Shown one piece after another: positions 54,722-64,000 of a DNA stretch of 64,000 bases. Numbering within the stretch: position 1 is the first letter of the stretch; every line of letters starts with the position of its first letter. The stretch comes from Hygrophila difformis (taxonomy: Eukaryota > Streptophyta > Magnoliopsida > Lamiales > Acanthaceae), in assembly GCA_030278955.1 (NCBI GenBank), contig JAOANR010000012.1, forward strand, positions 24,359,977 to 24,423,976, given 5' to 3'. The notes below the pieces were generated by a model that had not been told where the DNA came from, searched no databases, and saw only the letters and a list, made by a program, of their open reading frames with translations. Position numbers and translations under genes: made by a program.

Positions 54722-56827
54722 ATGTCTGCTGCTTTGTTGTGGGTAGTTTCCCCTGCATTTGCAGAGCCCGGTCGGGACGGGAACCACATTCTCGATTCAT
54801 TTAGGTGCAAGAATCTGATGTGCAATGTTGGGATGAACAAGGGCAGGAAAACCAGGCCGACTTATGCCTCGAACATCGGTCATTTGGGCGGGTCGGGTTT
54901 AGGTGACCGTTTGATGGCTCATTCCGTATCTTCAGGCGTGGCGGCAAGCCCGGCAGGGGACCTAACTCTAACATCAGAACAGAAGGTTTATGAAGTGGTC
55001 CTGAAGCAGGCAGCTCTGCTTAAGAGGCAGTTGAGCACAAATGAGGACGTCGAGGTCCGGCCGGATTTCGCCCTCCCCGGTTCACAAGGCTTGTTGAGCG
55101 ACGCTTATGATCGTTGTGGCGAAGTCTGCGCCGAATATGCCAAGACATTTTACTTGGGTATGTACAAGTAATAGTTTGTGATAACTGATAAGTACCTACT
55201 TGTTTGTTTCTTCATTGATCAATAGTATGTGATATATGGACTTATAATACTTTTATGTGGCTTTTTTAAAAGGGACTATGCTGATGACACCTGAAAGGCG
55301 ACAAGCTATTTGGGCAATCTATGGTAAGGGATTTTGTTAGATGGTAACTTCATTGTCTGACTGAGATTGATGATACCTTGTCTGGGGAAAAAAAAAAAAA
55401 AAAGCAGTGTGGTGTAGGAGAACGGACGAGCTTGTTGATGGGCCTAACGCTTCGTATATCACTCCAATAGCATTGGACAGGTGGGAAGCCAGGCTGGAAG
55501 ATATTTTTCGAGGGCAACCTTTTGACATGTTCGACTCTGCTTTATCGGATACAGTTTCCAAGTTCCCTGTCGACATTCAGGTATCAGATGACATATAATA
55601 AGTTAATACGAAGAGTGAGTTTAGTTTGTTTTCTTGCAAGTATACATGTGCACAAACAAACTGATGAATTCAAAGTTCGATCCAACTTGTTCTTGTTTGT
55701 GATTGTGTTTGGAAAAATATTTGAGCAGCAGCTTCAATCTCCTGCATTTTATGCATTGCAGCCATTTAGGGATATGATTGAGGGCATGAGAATGGACCTC
55801 TGGAAGTCGAGATATAACAACTTCGATGAGTTGTATCTGTACTGCTACTATGTTGCTGGTACGGTTGCACTGATGAGCGTGCCGGTTATGGGCATAGCAC
55901 ATGAATCCCGGGCCACAACCGAGAGTGTCTACAATGCTGCTCTGGCTTTAGGCATCGCGAATCAGCTCACCAATATACTCAGAGATGTCGGAGAAGAGTA
56001 TGTTGAGAATTCTTGAATATAGTATCCTACTTTTATTGACATTAAAAATGATGTTCTTTTAAGCATCCAGTTTTGGTTTCGATTCAGTGCAAGACGAGGG
56101 AGAATATATCTCCCCATGGATGAATTGGCCCAGGCTGGGCTTTCAGAAGAAGATATTTTTGCTGGGAAAGTGACGGATAAATGGAAAAATTTCATGAAAA
56201 AGCAGATCAAGAGGGCGAGGAAATTCTTTGACGATGCAGAGAAAGGTGTGACAGAACTCAACACGGCTAGCAGATGGCCGGTAAGTAATTTTGTTGAAAG
56301 CTTTTGTGTGTAAATGGCCGTTTGGATTTGCGTTTAGAAATATACTATCTGATTATTGCATTTGGTTTGTACCAAATAAGATTATCTGATTATTGCGTTT
56401 ATAAAACTGCCACTAAGTCAGTGTAGTCGTAGGCAATAATAGTGCCCAACATAAACTCACCCTACGATTGAAAATGGCTTGAGAAGTCGAATGCAGTGAA
56501 GTTTCCTATTTAGCTAAGCCCATCAAGCTTTTTATTCGTCTTCCTTACAACTCAAGCTTGCTTCATACATAACTCGAGCTCCAGTTGAGTAGTGGTCTAC
56601 CAACCGCGCATAATTTGTAATAATTTAAGCTGAAATTGTTGGCGATGCAGGTTTGGTCCGCGTTGGTTTTGTATCAGCAGATACTGGACTCAATCGAGGC
56701 CAACGACTACGACAACTTCAGCAAGAGGGCTTATGTTGGGAGGCCAAAGAAGTTCCTTTCATTGCCGGTTGCTTATGCAAAGTCTCTTGTTCCTCCATCA
56801 TCCACAGCCTCTTCACCTTTTGCTTAA
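54722..56827 (+). CDS. PSY: Phytoene synthase, six exons
   Basis: Exons are 54722-55157, 55273-55323, 55408-55580, 55762-55997, 56088-56280 and 56651-56827. They have GT-AG borders, are all in phase and give 421 residues. The enzyme condenses two geranylgeranyl diphosphates into phytoene, the first committed carotenoid step, in plastids. The N-terminal 80-90 residues ([10 protein letters not shown]...) look like a transit peptide. The catalytic core has both aspartate-rich motifs, DELVD (residues 169-173) and DVGED (residues 295-299), plus [52 protein letters not shown] and [16 protein letters not shown]. The C-terminal [21 protein letters not shown] is typical of plant PSY. The start is the ATG at 54722; the conserved [10 protein letters not shown] opening supports it. 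It looks functional. Confidence 0.95.
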
Positions 56828-56961
56828 TGGCATTGATTTAAATTTTATGTAGGGCAGCCTTTCCTTTTCTCCCATGTGATCTGGTGGTGAAATTAAATCC
56901 AGTAGCCCAATGGACTTTGTTTCCAAATGATAAATTGGACTTCGGCTTGAAGTCATGCAGA

Positions 56962-57335
56962 TTTTTTTTTTTTTTTTTTTGAGGCAAAGATAACCTTTAT
57001 TCCAACAGACAAAAGAGTCTAGACAATTAACAGAGTTGTAGCAAAATACGAATAAACCACACACAAACCGACACATAAAGCTTCATGATACACCAAAACA
57101 AACTACAAGCCATTCGCAAAAAATACCAAGAGTATCATTTCCATTACAGCCAAGCCTCAATCAACTCACCCTCTGTTGCTCCTCGCACTTCTTCACCCAA
57201 AAATCAGCAGCAACATCAGTTAATACCATTCCTCTGTCATCAGCGTCGGCATTTGCATCTATATCTAGTTGCATTATCGCTTCGTCAAGTTTTCAGTATT
57301 CATACAACCTCCGCTGTATAGAATTCCTTCCAGGC
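56962..57335 (-). mobile_element. LINE 3' fragment
   Basis: It opens with an 18-base T run (56962-56979) followed by GAGGCAAAGATAACCTTTATT, the antisense look of a LINE tail, as also seen at 25353 and 31079. The body has no recognisable coding. The far boundary is approximate. It lies about 135 bp after the PSY stop, so it may affect PSY 3' end formation. Confidence 0.5.
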
Positions 57336-57374
57336 TAAGAATAATAACAAAAGCATATGTTTGGGGAAAAAAGT

Positions 57375-57495
57375 ATAGTGCTTTATGTATGGGTTCAATT
57401 CCTCACTCGTCCCACTATCCCTCATATTTATCCTTTTGAAATTTGTATACATGGGCACTATTTACCAGACACTTGGGTGTTATATATTACCAAAA
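57375..57495 (+). mobile_element. Degenerate SINE fragment
   Basis: GGGTTCAATTCCTCACTCG (B-box region), CCCTCATATTTATCC and TTTGAAATTTGTATACATGG follow the SINE body order, with the head and tail decayed. Confidence 0.5.
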
Positions 57496-57725
57496 TTAAA
57501 AAACACTATAAACTTTTTAAAAAGCTAAAAATACAAAACAATAATTTCTTATTCAAGCAAAAACATAAACCCTAAAAGTTGGGGAACTCTTACATAAGGT
57601 AACCTTTTTTTGGCGTATACTGGGTATCTCTAAGTCACATTGGATCAAAGACTAATCCCTCGAGGATCTGGTGGGCATTGAAAGGTTGCCTCTCCCAAAG
57701 CAAAATTATAATTTTAACATTTAAA

Positions 57726-57729
<4 letters not shown>

Positions 57730-57766
<37 letters not shown>
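57730..57766. repeat. (TA)n microsatellite
   Basis: About 18 uninterrupted TA units. Confidence 0.9.
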
Positions 57767-57767
<1 letters not shown>

Positions 57768-57802
57768 CAAGGGTTGCCACATTTGAAAAGGTAACATTTT
57801 TG

Positions 57803-57967
57803 GGGATGGGAGTTACCCTAATGGTCAAGTCCCCCACTCTCAACCTATAGGTTAGGGGTTCGAATCCCCACCCGCCCCCTATCCCTCATCTTTGTCTATT
57901 TATAATTTGTGTGGCATTGGCTCCCACCACCTCTTTCCCAAGCCTTTAGTTACTCTTCCAAAAAAGA
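57803..57967 (+). mobile_element. SINE copy, best-preserved head
   Basis: GATGGGAGTTACCCTAATGG, then TCAAGTCCCCCACTC, and a perfect B box GGTTCGAATCC at 57857-57867. The body is TTTATAATTTGTGTGGCATTGG, CTCCCACCACCTC, and the 3' end is AAAAAAGAAAG. This copy best shows the tRNA ancestry of the family. Confidence 0.85.
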
Positions 57968-58052
57968 AAGGTAACATTTAAATTCTAATTTTAACAAATA
58001 ATACTAATAATAAAAATTATCAGTTTAAACCAATTAAAAAATATATATATAT

Positions 58053-59514
58053 ATGTACTATGGGTCCAGTTAGGGTGCAATCAACAAATCCCGCAGCACA
58101 TCAAGGCAGCGATCTGAAGCGTCCGTTTAAAATCCAAGGGTTGTAAATGATAAAGGGTATAATTGTCATAACACAATAACAGTTCATTTTAAAAACAATG
58201 CATTTCAGCGATACAACAAGTATTTTAGACATGTTATCATATCTAATATTTGGTAACTCTATATTTAGTATGTTATCATATTTATTATTTGGTAAATCAT
58301 ATCAAATACTTGGTAATCCATATCTAATATTTCAAATAATATCTTTTTATGATCAAAGATACGTATCAAATTTATTAATAGATCATTTCAGCGATCTTAC
58401 CAAAAACAATTAAGTGATGCTATAAAATATATTTCAGGGACCACAAGTAGAGGAATTCAACGACAGTATCTAGCATAATTCAGCGATGGTACCAAGAATA
58501 ATTCAGCGATGGTACCAAGAATAATTCAGCGATGCAACCTAGAATGATTCAGCGATGCTACCAAAAATAATTATGTGATGCTACCAAAAATAATGAAGGG
58601 ATGCTATCAAATATATTTCACCGACCGTATCTAGCATAATTCAGCGATGATACCAAGAATAATTCAGCGACGCAACCTAGAATAATTCAGCGATGCTACC
58701 AAAAACAATTATGTGATGCTATCAACAATAATGAAGGGATGCTATCAAATATATTTCAGCGAGATCAGGTAGAGTAATTCAGCGATGGTACCAAGCAGAA
58801 TTCAGCGACGCTACCAAGAATGATTCAGCGATGCTACCAAAAACAATTCTGTTATCATATCTAATATTTGGTAAATAATATCATATCTAATATTTGGTAA
58901 ACCTATATTTAGTATGTTATCATATCTAATATTTGGTAAATAATATCATATCTAATCTAATATTTTCAAATAATCATCAACGAATGGTAACAAATATATT
59001 AATAGATAATTTCAAATAAAAAATATTTAAGCGACGCTAATCTAGAAGAGTTCAGCATTCAGCCACATTACACAGAAGAATTCAGCGACGCTACAAAGAA
59101 GAATTCAGCGAGGCTGTCAAGAAGAATTCAGCGATGCTATGAAGAATAATTCAGCGATGCTATGAAGAATAATTCAGCGACTCAACTAGAATATTTCGGG
59201 TACGTTTTCATGAACAATTCAATGACTTTATTTAAATATATTTCAGCGACGTATATCTATGTATAGCAGCATAATTAAGCAAATTGGAGGGTAGTATGAT
59301 ATCAATCCTTGAAATGCAAAGAAGAAGAGAAGAAGAACGGAAGAAGACGGAAGAAGAAGAAGAACGTTCATTCTCAAATAATATAGCAAATTTACTATTT
59401 TAACCTTCAAGTTAATCTCAACCGTTGATTTACAAAATTAATCAATGGTGGGAATCTTCCGCAGCACATCAAGTCAAATGACTTGATCGCACCCTAACCA
59501 AAACCATGTACTAT
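58053..59514. mobile_element. Non-autonomous Mutator-type element filled with 23-bp repeats
   Basis: ATGTACTAT flanks the element at 58053-58061 and 59506-59514, a 9-bp target duplication. The ends GGGTCCAGTTAGGGTGC (from 58062) and GCACCCTAACCAAAACC (to 59505) are inverted with a few mismatches, and GCAGCACATCAA is repeated inside each end. The body has TTTGGTAAATCATATC-type blocks (58240-58330, 58860-58960), then a 23-bp tandem array with core ATTCAGCGATGCTACC (about 58440-58850 and 59030-59260). In 58480-58760 successive units recur in the same order every six units, a 138-bp higher-order period. No transposase or other coding is present. Confidence 0.82.
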
Positions 59515-59921
59515 ATTGCATGAGATTTGAAAATTCTACACACAAACAAATGAGCACTAGCCTTCTTGGCTCTTGGTCTAGAAAAGCAAGATGTCTCTTC
59601 ATTGACCCACAATTTAATTACTACTATTATACAAGTTGAAAAAGGAAAAAAAAAAGAAAAAAAAAGAAAGAAATAAAGAAAGAAAGAAAAACAGAAAAAA
59701 AAAAAGAACTGGAAATGCAAATTCTCATTCCCACAATAAGGGAATTGAATTTGAAACCGTGCCCCCCACCACTTGAACGTTGCCTTTTTGTTAGTGCGAC
59801 ACACTTTTCTTGGAAAGACAATATTTGATATAACTACTTTGTAATTTGTGAGGTATATATGTGTTCCCACATCCCCTTTTTCAAATCTTTAATGCCTCCT
59901 CAAAATATATATATATATATA
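59515..59921. other. Intergenic DNA with a SINE 3' fragment
   Basis: Includes A/G-rich low complexity at 59638-59707 and a SINE 3' remnant at about 59835-59905 (TTTGTAATTTGTGAGG, TTCCCACATCCCC, TTTAATGCCTCC). It ends in an (AT)n run where the Helitron begins. Confidence 0.5.
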
Positions 59922-59999
59922 TCTAATCTAATATATATATATGCAAGGCAATTGCTACTATTCCCAGCAATAGTAAATGTAGGGTTGACATTCCTTTTT

Positions 60000-60540
60000 T
60001 GCCCTTGCTTTCCATTTCATCTCGAGCCCTAATCCTCTGCCTCCTCTGTCGGTGCTCTGCAGTCTCCACCAAATTCTCCAATTTTCTTCTCCTCGAGTGT
60101 AATTGAGTTGGCCCTCTTCTCTTCTCAATATTCTTCCTTTGTTCCGTATGGTCCTCCATTATCCCGCTTCATCGAATCGCTGCCGCTTTTGTCCAGATTT
60201 TCCCTGCGATGCACACTGCCGCCCTGACCATCGCCTCTCCCTGTTGGTGGCCGCGCCTACCGTCTTCGCGTCCAATTTTGCCCTAGAAAACACCCATTGG
60301 CGCTGCCTTCCCTGTGGCCGGCAGGCGAAATCGCTGCCGCCGCCGCGTACCAGCCCCTACCTGACCTAGGGCTCCGAGCCACCGAAGCCACGACCGCGCC
60401 CCCGTTCGCGAGCCCCCGATAGGCTCTTCACACTGTTCGCGATGCCATCGCCTCCACCTCCGTCGCGTTGTGTCTATCTTTCTATGTGTTTCTTTTAATC
60501 GTCCATCTCGTTTCACGTCGCGCTACAGGTACTAATTTAC
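60000..60540 (+). pseudogene. Unassigned captured segment, GC-rich leader-like
   Basis: The GC content rises sharply against the flanks, with CT-rich starts (CCTCTGCCTCCTCTGTCGG), GCCGCC blocks and a likely splice donor near 60530 (CTACAGGTACTA). It looks like a 5' UTR or first exon captured from a gene. The possible peptide at 60103-60369 has no family features I recognise. Confidence 0.45.
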
Positions 60541-61118
60541 AGCCCCTCCTTTAGTTCTACCTTCTCTTTGTTATGCTGAGGCGTGATCTAGCTTGCATTT
60601 GGTGTACATAACTTCCATGGTCCGTTTGACCATTTTTTCTGCTCGGAATTTCGGTCAAGAGAGGAGTTTGGGACTGTGCTTTTTTGGTTTGTTGTTTGCC
60701 TTGTTGGCTATTTAATTTCTTAACTTGAATTCTTGGCGATTTTGGAGTGTTCGTTTAGGGCGATCAGCCACTGCCCTCTTTGTGCCTACAAGCTGTTTGT
60801 AAAAATGCCTCATTTAGATTTCGATTTATTTAGAGGCTCGTTGGGGTTGTTAATTGCTTCCATTTTTTTTATTCTGTATCATAGAGAAAAACATATTTGC
60901 CATTGGTGGTTGGCTTTCCCAGTAGATAAACGGGTATTGGAAGCTTAAATTATACCGTACGCTTTTCTTGTGTGTTATTTTCTTGGTTTTCTGCTAATTT
61001 AATTCCATAGCATTTCGTGTGTTCTATAAATGATTTTTTGTGGATTTTAATTGTTACCGAATCGTGTTGTTCATATGCTTTTCTATTGATTACACAATTT
61101 GATTCCGTTAAGTCGATT

Positions 61119-61246
61119 GATTGTGCAGATTGCTTGATTGTATGGTGTATGAATTTCTTGGCGAGTCTGAAATTATCAAATTGATTGTGCAAATTGCTTG
61201 ATTGTATGTTGTATGAATTTCTTGGTGAGTATGAAATTATCAAATG
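61119..61246. repeat. Tandem duplication of about 63 bp
   Basis: GATTGTGCAGATTGCTTGATTGTA..., with ATGAATTTCTTGGCGAGTCTGAAATTATCAAAT as the second half (positions only), occurs twice back to back with four changes. It lies in the Helitron just before the HIRA fragment. Confidence 0.8.
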
Positions 61247-62045
61247 CATCACCCTCCTTTATTCGCCGGCCCACAAATTCCGGCTTCATTCAACTGGCCA
61301 AACAAGAAATCGGTACTCGGGTTTCGCCGCCTCGGTTGGGACTTGTCACAAGAAAGGGGTCTGTGTATGTTTGGGATCTTTTGAGCAAGAAATCTCTACT
61401 CCATGATTCCTTGGCTTCACTAATAGGAGTAACTACTGACTCAAACCTCAATGCAAAAGATACATGTATCTTCTAATTTGGTTTTTTTTTTTTTTTTTTT
61501 TTTTTGTTGCTTAGATCTGTATTGCAGAACTGAAAACTTTTCTAATTGGTAATCTATTATGGATTTCTTATCCTTTTCTGGTGTTGTTACAGGCACAATC
61601 AAAGTTATCTCTGCAAAATTATCAAAAGCTGGTTCTCCTCTTGTTGTTTTGCCACACGCCATGCCTATCTCTTTGACACAAGTCTTATGTGTTGGGTGGG
61701 AGTAGCAGATGACTTTTTCCAGCATCAAATTTTGCTAGCTCTTGGACCTTGGTCTGGCTCATGGTGGTGAACTTGCTGCATTGCAGCTTCATGTCAGGAA
61801 ATATCTGGCACGGAAACCAGTTGGAGCATGTATGATCTTAAAAAAAAGAAAAAAAAAGAACTAATTCGTTTTAGGACGTGTTGCACTTGAATTACATCTG
61901 GTTAGTTATTATGGCGCAGGGTGACTGATGACGGGTTGCAGACACATGCCCATTTGGAAGCCCAGCTAGCATCTGCTCTGGCTTTGAATTCTCCTAATGA
62001 ATGTCGCCAGTGTCTCTTATCTTATGTTTGATTCCTGGCAAGGTT
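61240..62045 (+). pseudogene. HIRA gene fragment in the Helitron
   Basis: Pieces match plant HIRA, the WD-repeat histone H3.3 chaperone, in the right order and with introns kept. [26 protein letters not shown] is at about 61345-61424. [20 protein letters not shown] is at about 61592-61652. LCVGWE and [20 protein letters not shown] follow at about 61687-61826. [36 protein letters not shown] is at about 61918-62025. Stops and a frameshift occur after LPHA near 61660. The WD40 N-terminal half and the rest of the Hira domain are missing. It is genomic DNA rather than a processed copy because intron borders (GCAG before GGTGACTG at 61917) remain. Confidence 0.75.
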
Positions 62046-62367
62046 TGCAATGTTGTTCCTATCTCTTATTTTCTGAAGATAATTTTGCCTCTGTTAAAAT
62101 TTGCAGCACTGTATGTGGGGTTGCTGAATTCAGACTTTTGTTTTCGTATGTTCCTTGGTTATTTAGGTCATATTTGTATATTTTATGTTAAAAGAATTGT
62201 CAACTGATCAACTGATTTTGCCGCTTAGATCTAAATATCTGTAAAATGAAATAGGCACCTGTGATTGGCTCGGGCCTTTATGATCTTGATACCATATGCT
62301 GCTACTGTAGAATGATGCATTGATTAATCATAGAGATTGCTTTTATTTATCTTCACTTCCTTGGTAG

Positions 62368-62484
62368 ATTATGTGCTGCAATAGTGAAATCGGACATGGA
62401 AGATATTTGAGCTGCAAAGGAGCTGTTTGGCATCCAGAATGCTTCCATTGTCATGCTTGCAATCAATCAATTTCTGATTATGAG
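62368..62484 (+). pseudogene. DA1-like LIM-domain exon fragment in the Helitron
   Basis: One exon, bounded by TAG and GTGTAG, encodes EIGHGRYLSC, then GAVWHPECFHCHACNQSISDYE. This resembles the first LIM zinc-finger region of the ubiquitin-activated peptidase DA1 and its relatives, which limit organ growth. The first cysteine pair is altered. No peptidase or ubiquitin-interacting part is present, so it is only a fragment. Confidence 0.7.
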
Positions 62485-62663
62485 GTGTAGAATTGATACT
62501 CCTATTTGAGAATTCACCGTGTTATCCTCGTTTTTGTTTTGAAACATTCTCTCTTTTAGCATTGTTTTTATTTCTGTTTTGAATGCCTCGTTATAGTTTT
62601 CCATAATGGTTTTTTTTCTCACCGGGTGCGCGTTGCGTAGCGCGCGCCACCCAAGAATCCTAG

Positions 62664-62998
62664 TATATATATATATATATTTGCTAAGTAAAGATTCTCC
62701 AAGTATAATGAAGGCATATTCACAAATTCTTAAAATAATTACTTATAGTATAGATGGTATAGGAGAAAATTGATATTATGTTGATATTTATAAAGAAAGC
62801 GGTTTCCAACACACTATCCGTAGATGTTCACCCAAAAAAACACACTATCCGTAGATTTGAGGATTGATTTAAGTTATTTAAAAGTAGAGTATAGTATATG
62901 TAATAATTATGAATATTATTTAATAAAGCGGGTTGGTTACCCATCTCTCCCCTATTTTTAAATAAGAGACTCCCTTAAAAAGAAACTTTTTTTTCCTA
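62664..62998. other. AT-rich intergenic DNA
   Basis: Nothing recognisable apart from a short repeated CACACTATCCGTAGAT at about 62810-62825 and 62839-62855. Confidence 0.5.
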
Positions 62999-64000
62999 GG
63001 GGCTCGGTTATGGTGCAATTGAAAAATCCGCAGCACATCAATGCGAAGATCTCAACCGTTCATTTCAAATCCAAGGGTTGTAAATGAAAAATGGTATAAT
63101 TGTCATAATGAAATCATAACCCTATATTTAGTATGTAATCATATCTAATACTTGGTAAATCATATCAAAGATTTGGTAATCGTATCTAATAATATATGGT
63201 AACAAATCTATTAATTGATCATTTCAGCGATGCTACAAAAAAATAATTCTGTGAACCTATCAAAAATATTGCATGAAGAATTCAGCGACCGTGCGTAGCG
63301 TAATTCAGCGACACAATGAAGAAGAATTCAGCGATGCTACAAAATACAATTCCACGGTGCAACAAAAAACAATTCAGTGATGCTATCAAAATAATTCAGG
63401 GATACTACCTAGAAGATTCAGCGACACTGCCTAGCAGAATTCAGCGATACAATCAAGAAGAATTCAGCGATGCTACCAAATTACAATTCTGTGGTGCTAC
63501 AAAAAATAATTCAGTGATGCTATATTTCACCGACTATATGTATAGGAACTCAGCGACCATACCTAGAAGAATTCAGCGACACTAGCGAAAAGAATTCAGC
63601 GACTATGCAAAGACGAATTCAGCGATGCTACGAAATACAATGCAGCGATAATACCAAAAATAATTCAGCGACGTTTTCATAAACAATTCAGCGACTTTAT
63701 CAAGAACAATTCAGCGATGCTATCAAGAACAATTCAACGACTTTTCATCAGCAAATTCAGCGACTCAACTATGAACATTTCGGGTACGTTTTCATGAACA
63801 ATTCAATGATTTTATATAAAAACATTTCAGCGACGTATATCTATGTATAGTAGCATAATTAAATAAATTAGAGGGTAATGTAATATCAATCTTTGAAATG
63901 CAGAGAAGAGAAGAAGAACGGAAGAAGGAAGAAAAAGAACGTTCATTCTCAAAATAATATAGCAAAATTTACTATTTTAACCTTCAAGTTAATCTCAACC
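62999..64000. mobile_element. Second 23-bp-repeat element, cut by the window end
   Basis: It starts GGGGCTCGGTTATGGTGCAA, then CCGCAGCACATCAA, CCAAGGGTTGTAAATGA and GGTATAATTGTCATAA, the same order as at 58062-58200. The same two repeat types follow: ACTTGGTAAATCATATC at about 63150 and ATTCAGCGATGCTACC-type 23-bp units from 63220 to 63830. Then come the ACGTATATCTATGTATAG, AATGCAGAGAAGAG and GAACGTTCATTCTCAAA landmarks also seen at 59243-59380. The right terminus lies beyond 64000, so its target duplication is unknown. Confidence 0.8.

Larger units (their letters stand above)
59922..62663 (+). mobile_element. Helitron carrying fragments of host genes
   Basis: The 5' end TCTAATCTAATATATA follows an A within an (AT)n run. 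The 3' end has a GC-rich hairpin (GGGTGCGCG with CGCGCGCCACCC, 62624-62652) and ends CCTAG at 62659-62663, followed by T and again (AT)n. Helitrons insert between A and T without target duplication, end in CTRR behind a hairpin, and often carry host gene pieces. Inside are an unassigned GC-rich leader-like segment (about 60000-60540), HIRA exons and introns (61240-62045) and a DA1-like LIM exon (62368-62484), all in +. No Rep/helicase is present, so it is non-autonomous. Confidence 0.72.

Noticed and set aside
57803..57875. Possible tRNA gene from the perfect B box
   Set aside because: No acceptor, D or anticodon stems; the same sequence continues into the SINE body in several copies.
58440..59260. 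CRISPR-like regularly spaced repeats
   Set aside because: The units are head-to-tail 23-bp repeats without unique spacers, in a plant genome, inside transposon ends.
60103..60369. 88-codon open frame in the Helitron
   Set aside because: May be leader sequence of a captured gene; it has no recognisable domain, so I describe the segment only as captured DNA.

Overview
This window is plant nuclear DNA, most likely from a eudicot. It has AT-rich intergenic space, spliced genes with GT-AG introns, a carotenoid gene, and many plant transposon families nested in each other. There are no prokaryotic operons and no rRNA or genuine tRNA genes that I can see. I cannot fix the species; an asterid would fit.

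Four spliced host genes look intact. They are a NAC transcription factor with a hydrophobic C-terminal tail (6608-10562, +), a conserved secretory-type protein of 414 residues in 11 exons (35017-38356, +), a SET-domain methyltransferase of the SDG40 type (44305-47010, -), and phytoene synthase (54722-56827, +). A fifth gene, an LTO1/Yae1-type protein (14563-14984, +), carries a frameshift. Upstream of it lies a telo-box/site-II promoter and a set of conserved structured RNA elements that look like a snoRNA cluster. The same promoter and RNA cluster recurs at 39368-40151 with no coding gene after it.

Region by region: 1-2115 is the 3' end of a decayed Copia element. 2300-6100 holds MITEs and a SINE. 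6.6-10.6 kb is the NAC gene. 11456-12707 is a foldback Mutator-type element. 13.2-15.0 kb is the snoRNA-like cluster and LTO1. 15-16.4 kb is a LINE scrap ending in a Helitron-type terminus. 17951-22130 is a SINE split by a gag-only LTR element. 22246-23944 is a MULE with a transposase remnant. 24937-33243 is a Harbinger-type MITE split by an almost full-length L1-type LINE, which is itself split by a 1.63-kb solo LTR and by a 329-bp truncated retroposon. After the 35-38 kb gene come a hAT MITE (38695-39240), the second RNA cluster, a degenerate repeat array and a Stowaway-type MITE. 47991-53123 is a structurally complete, young Copia element with two frameshifts. After phytoene synthase come a Mutator-type element filled with 23-bp repeats (58062-59505), a Helitron carrying HIRA and DA1-like LIM gene fragments (59922-62663), and the start of a second 23-bp-repeat element that runs off the window at 64000.

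The host genes do not form a pathway together. The interest lies in the well-marked insertion footprints (9-bp, 8-bp, 5-bp and 17-bp target duplications), the gene-fragment-carrying Helitron, the repeat-array elements, and the duplicated RNA cluster. All family assignments come from reading motifs by eye; no database search was possible.
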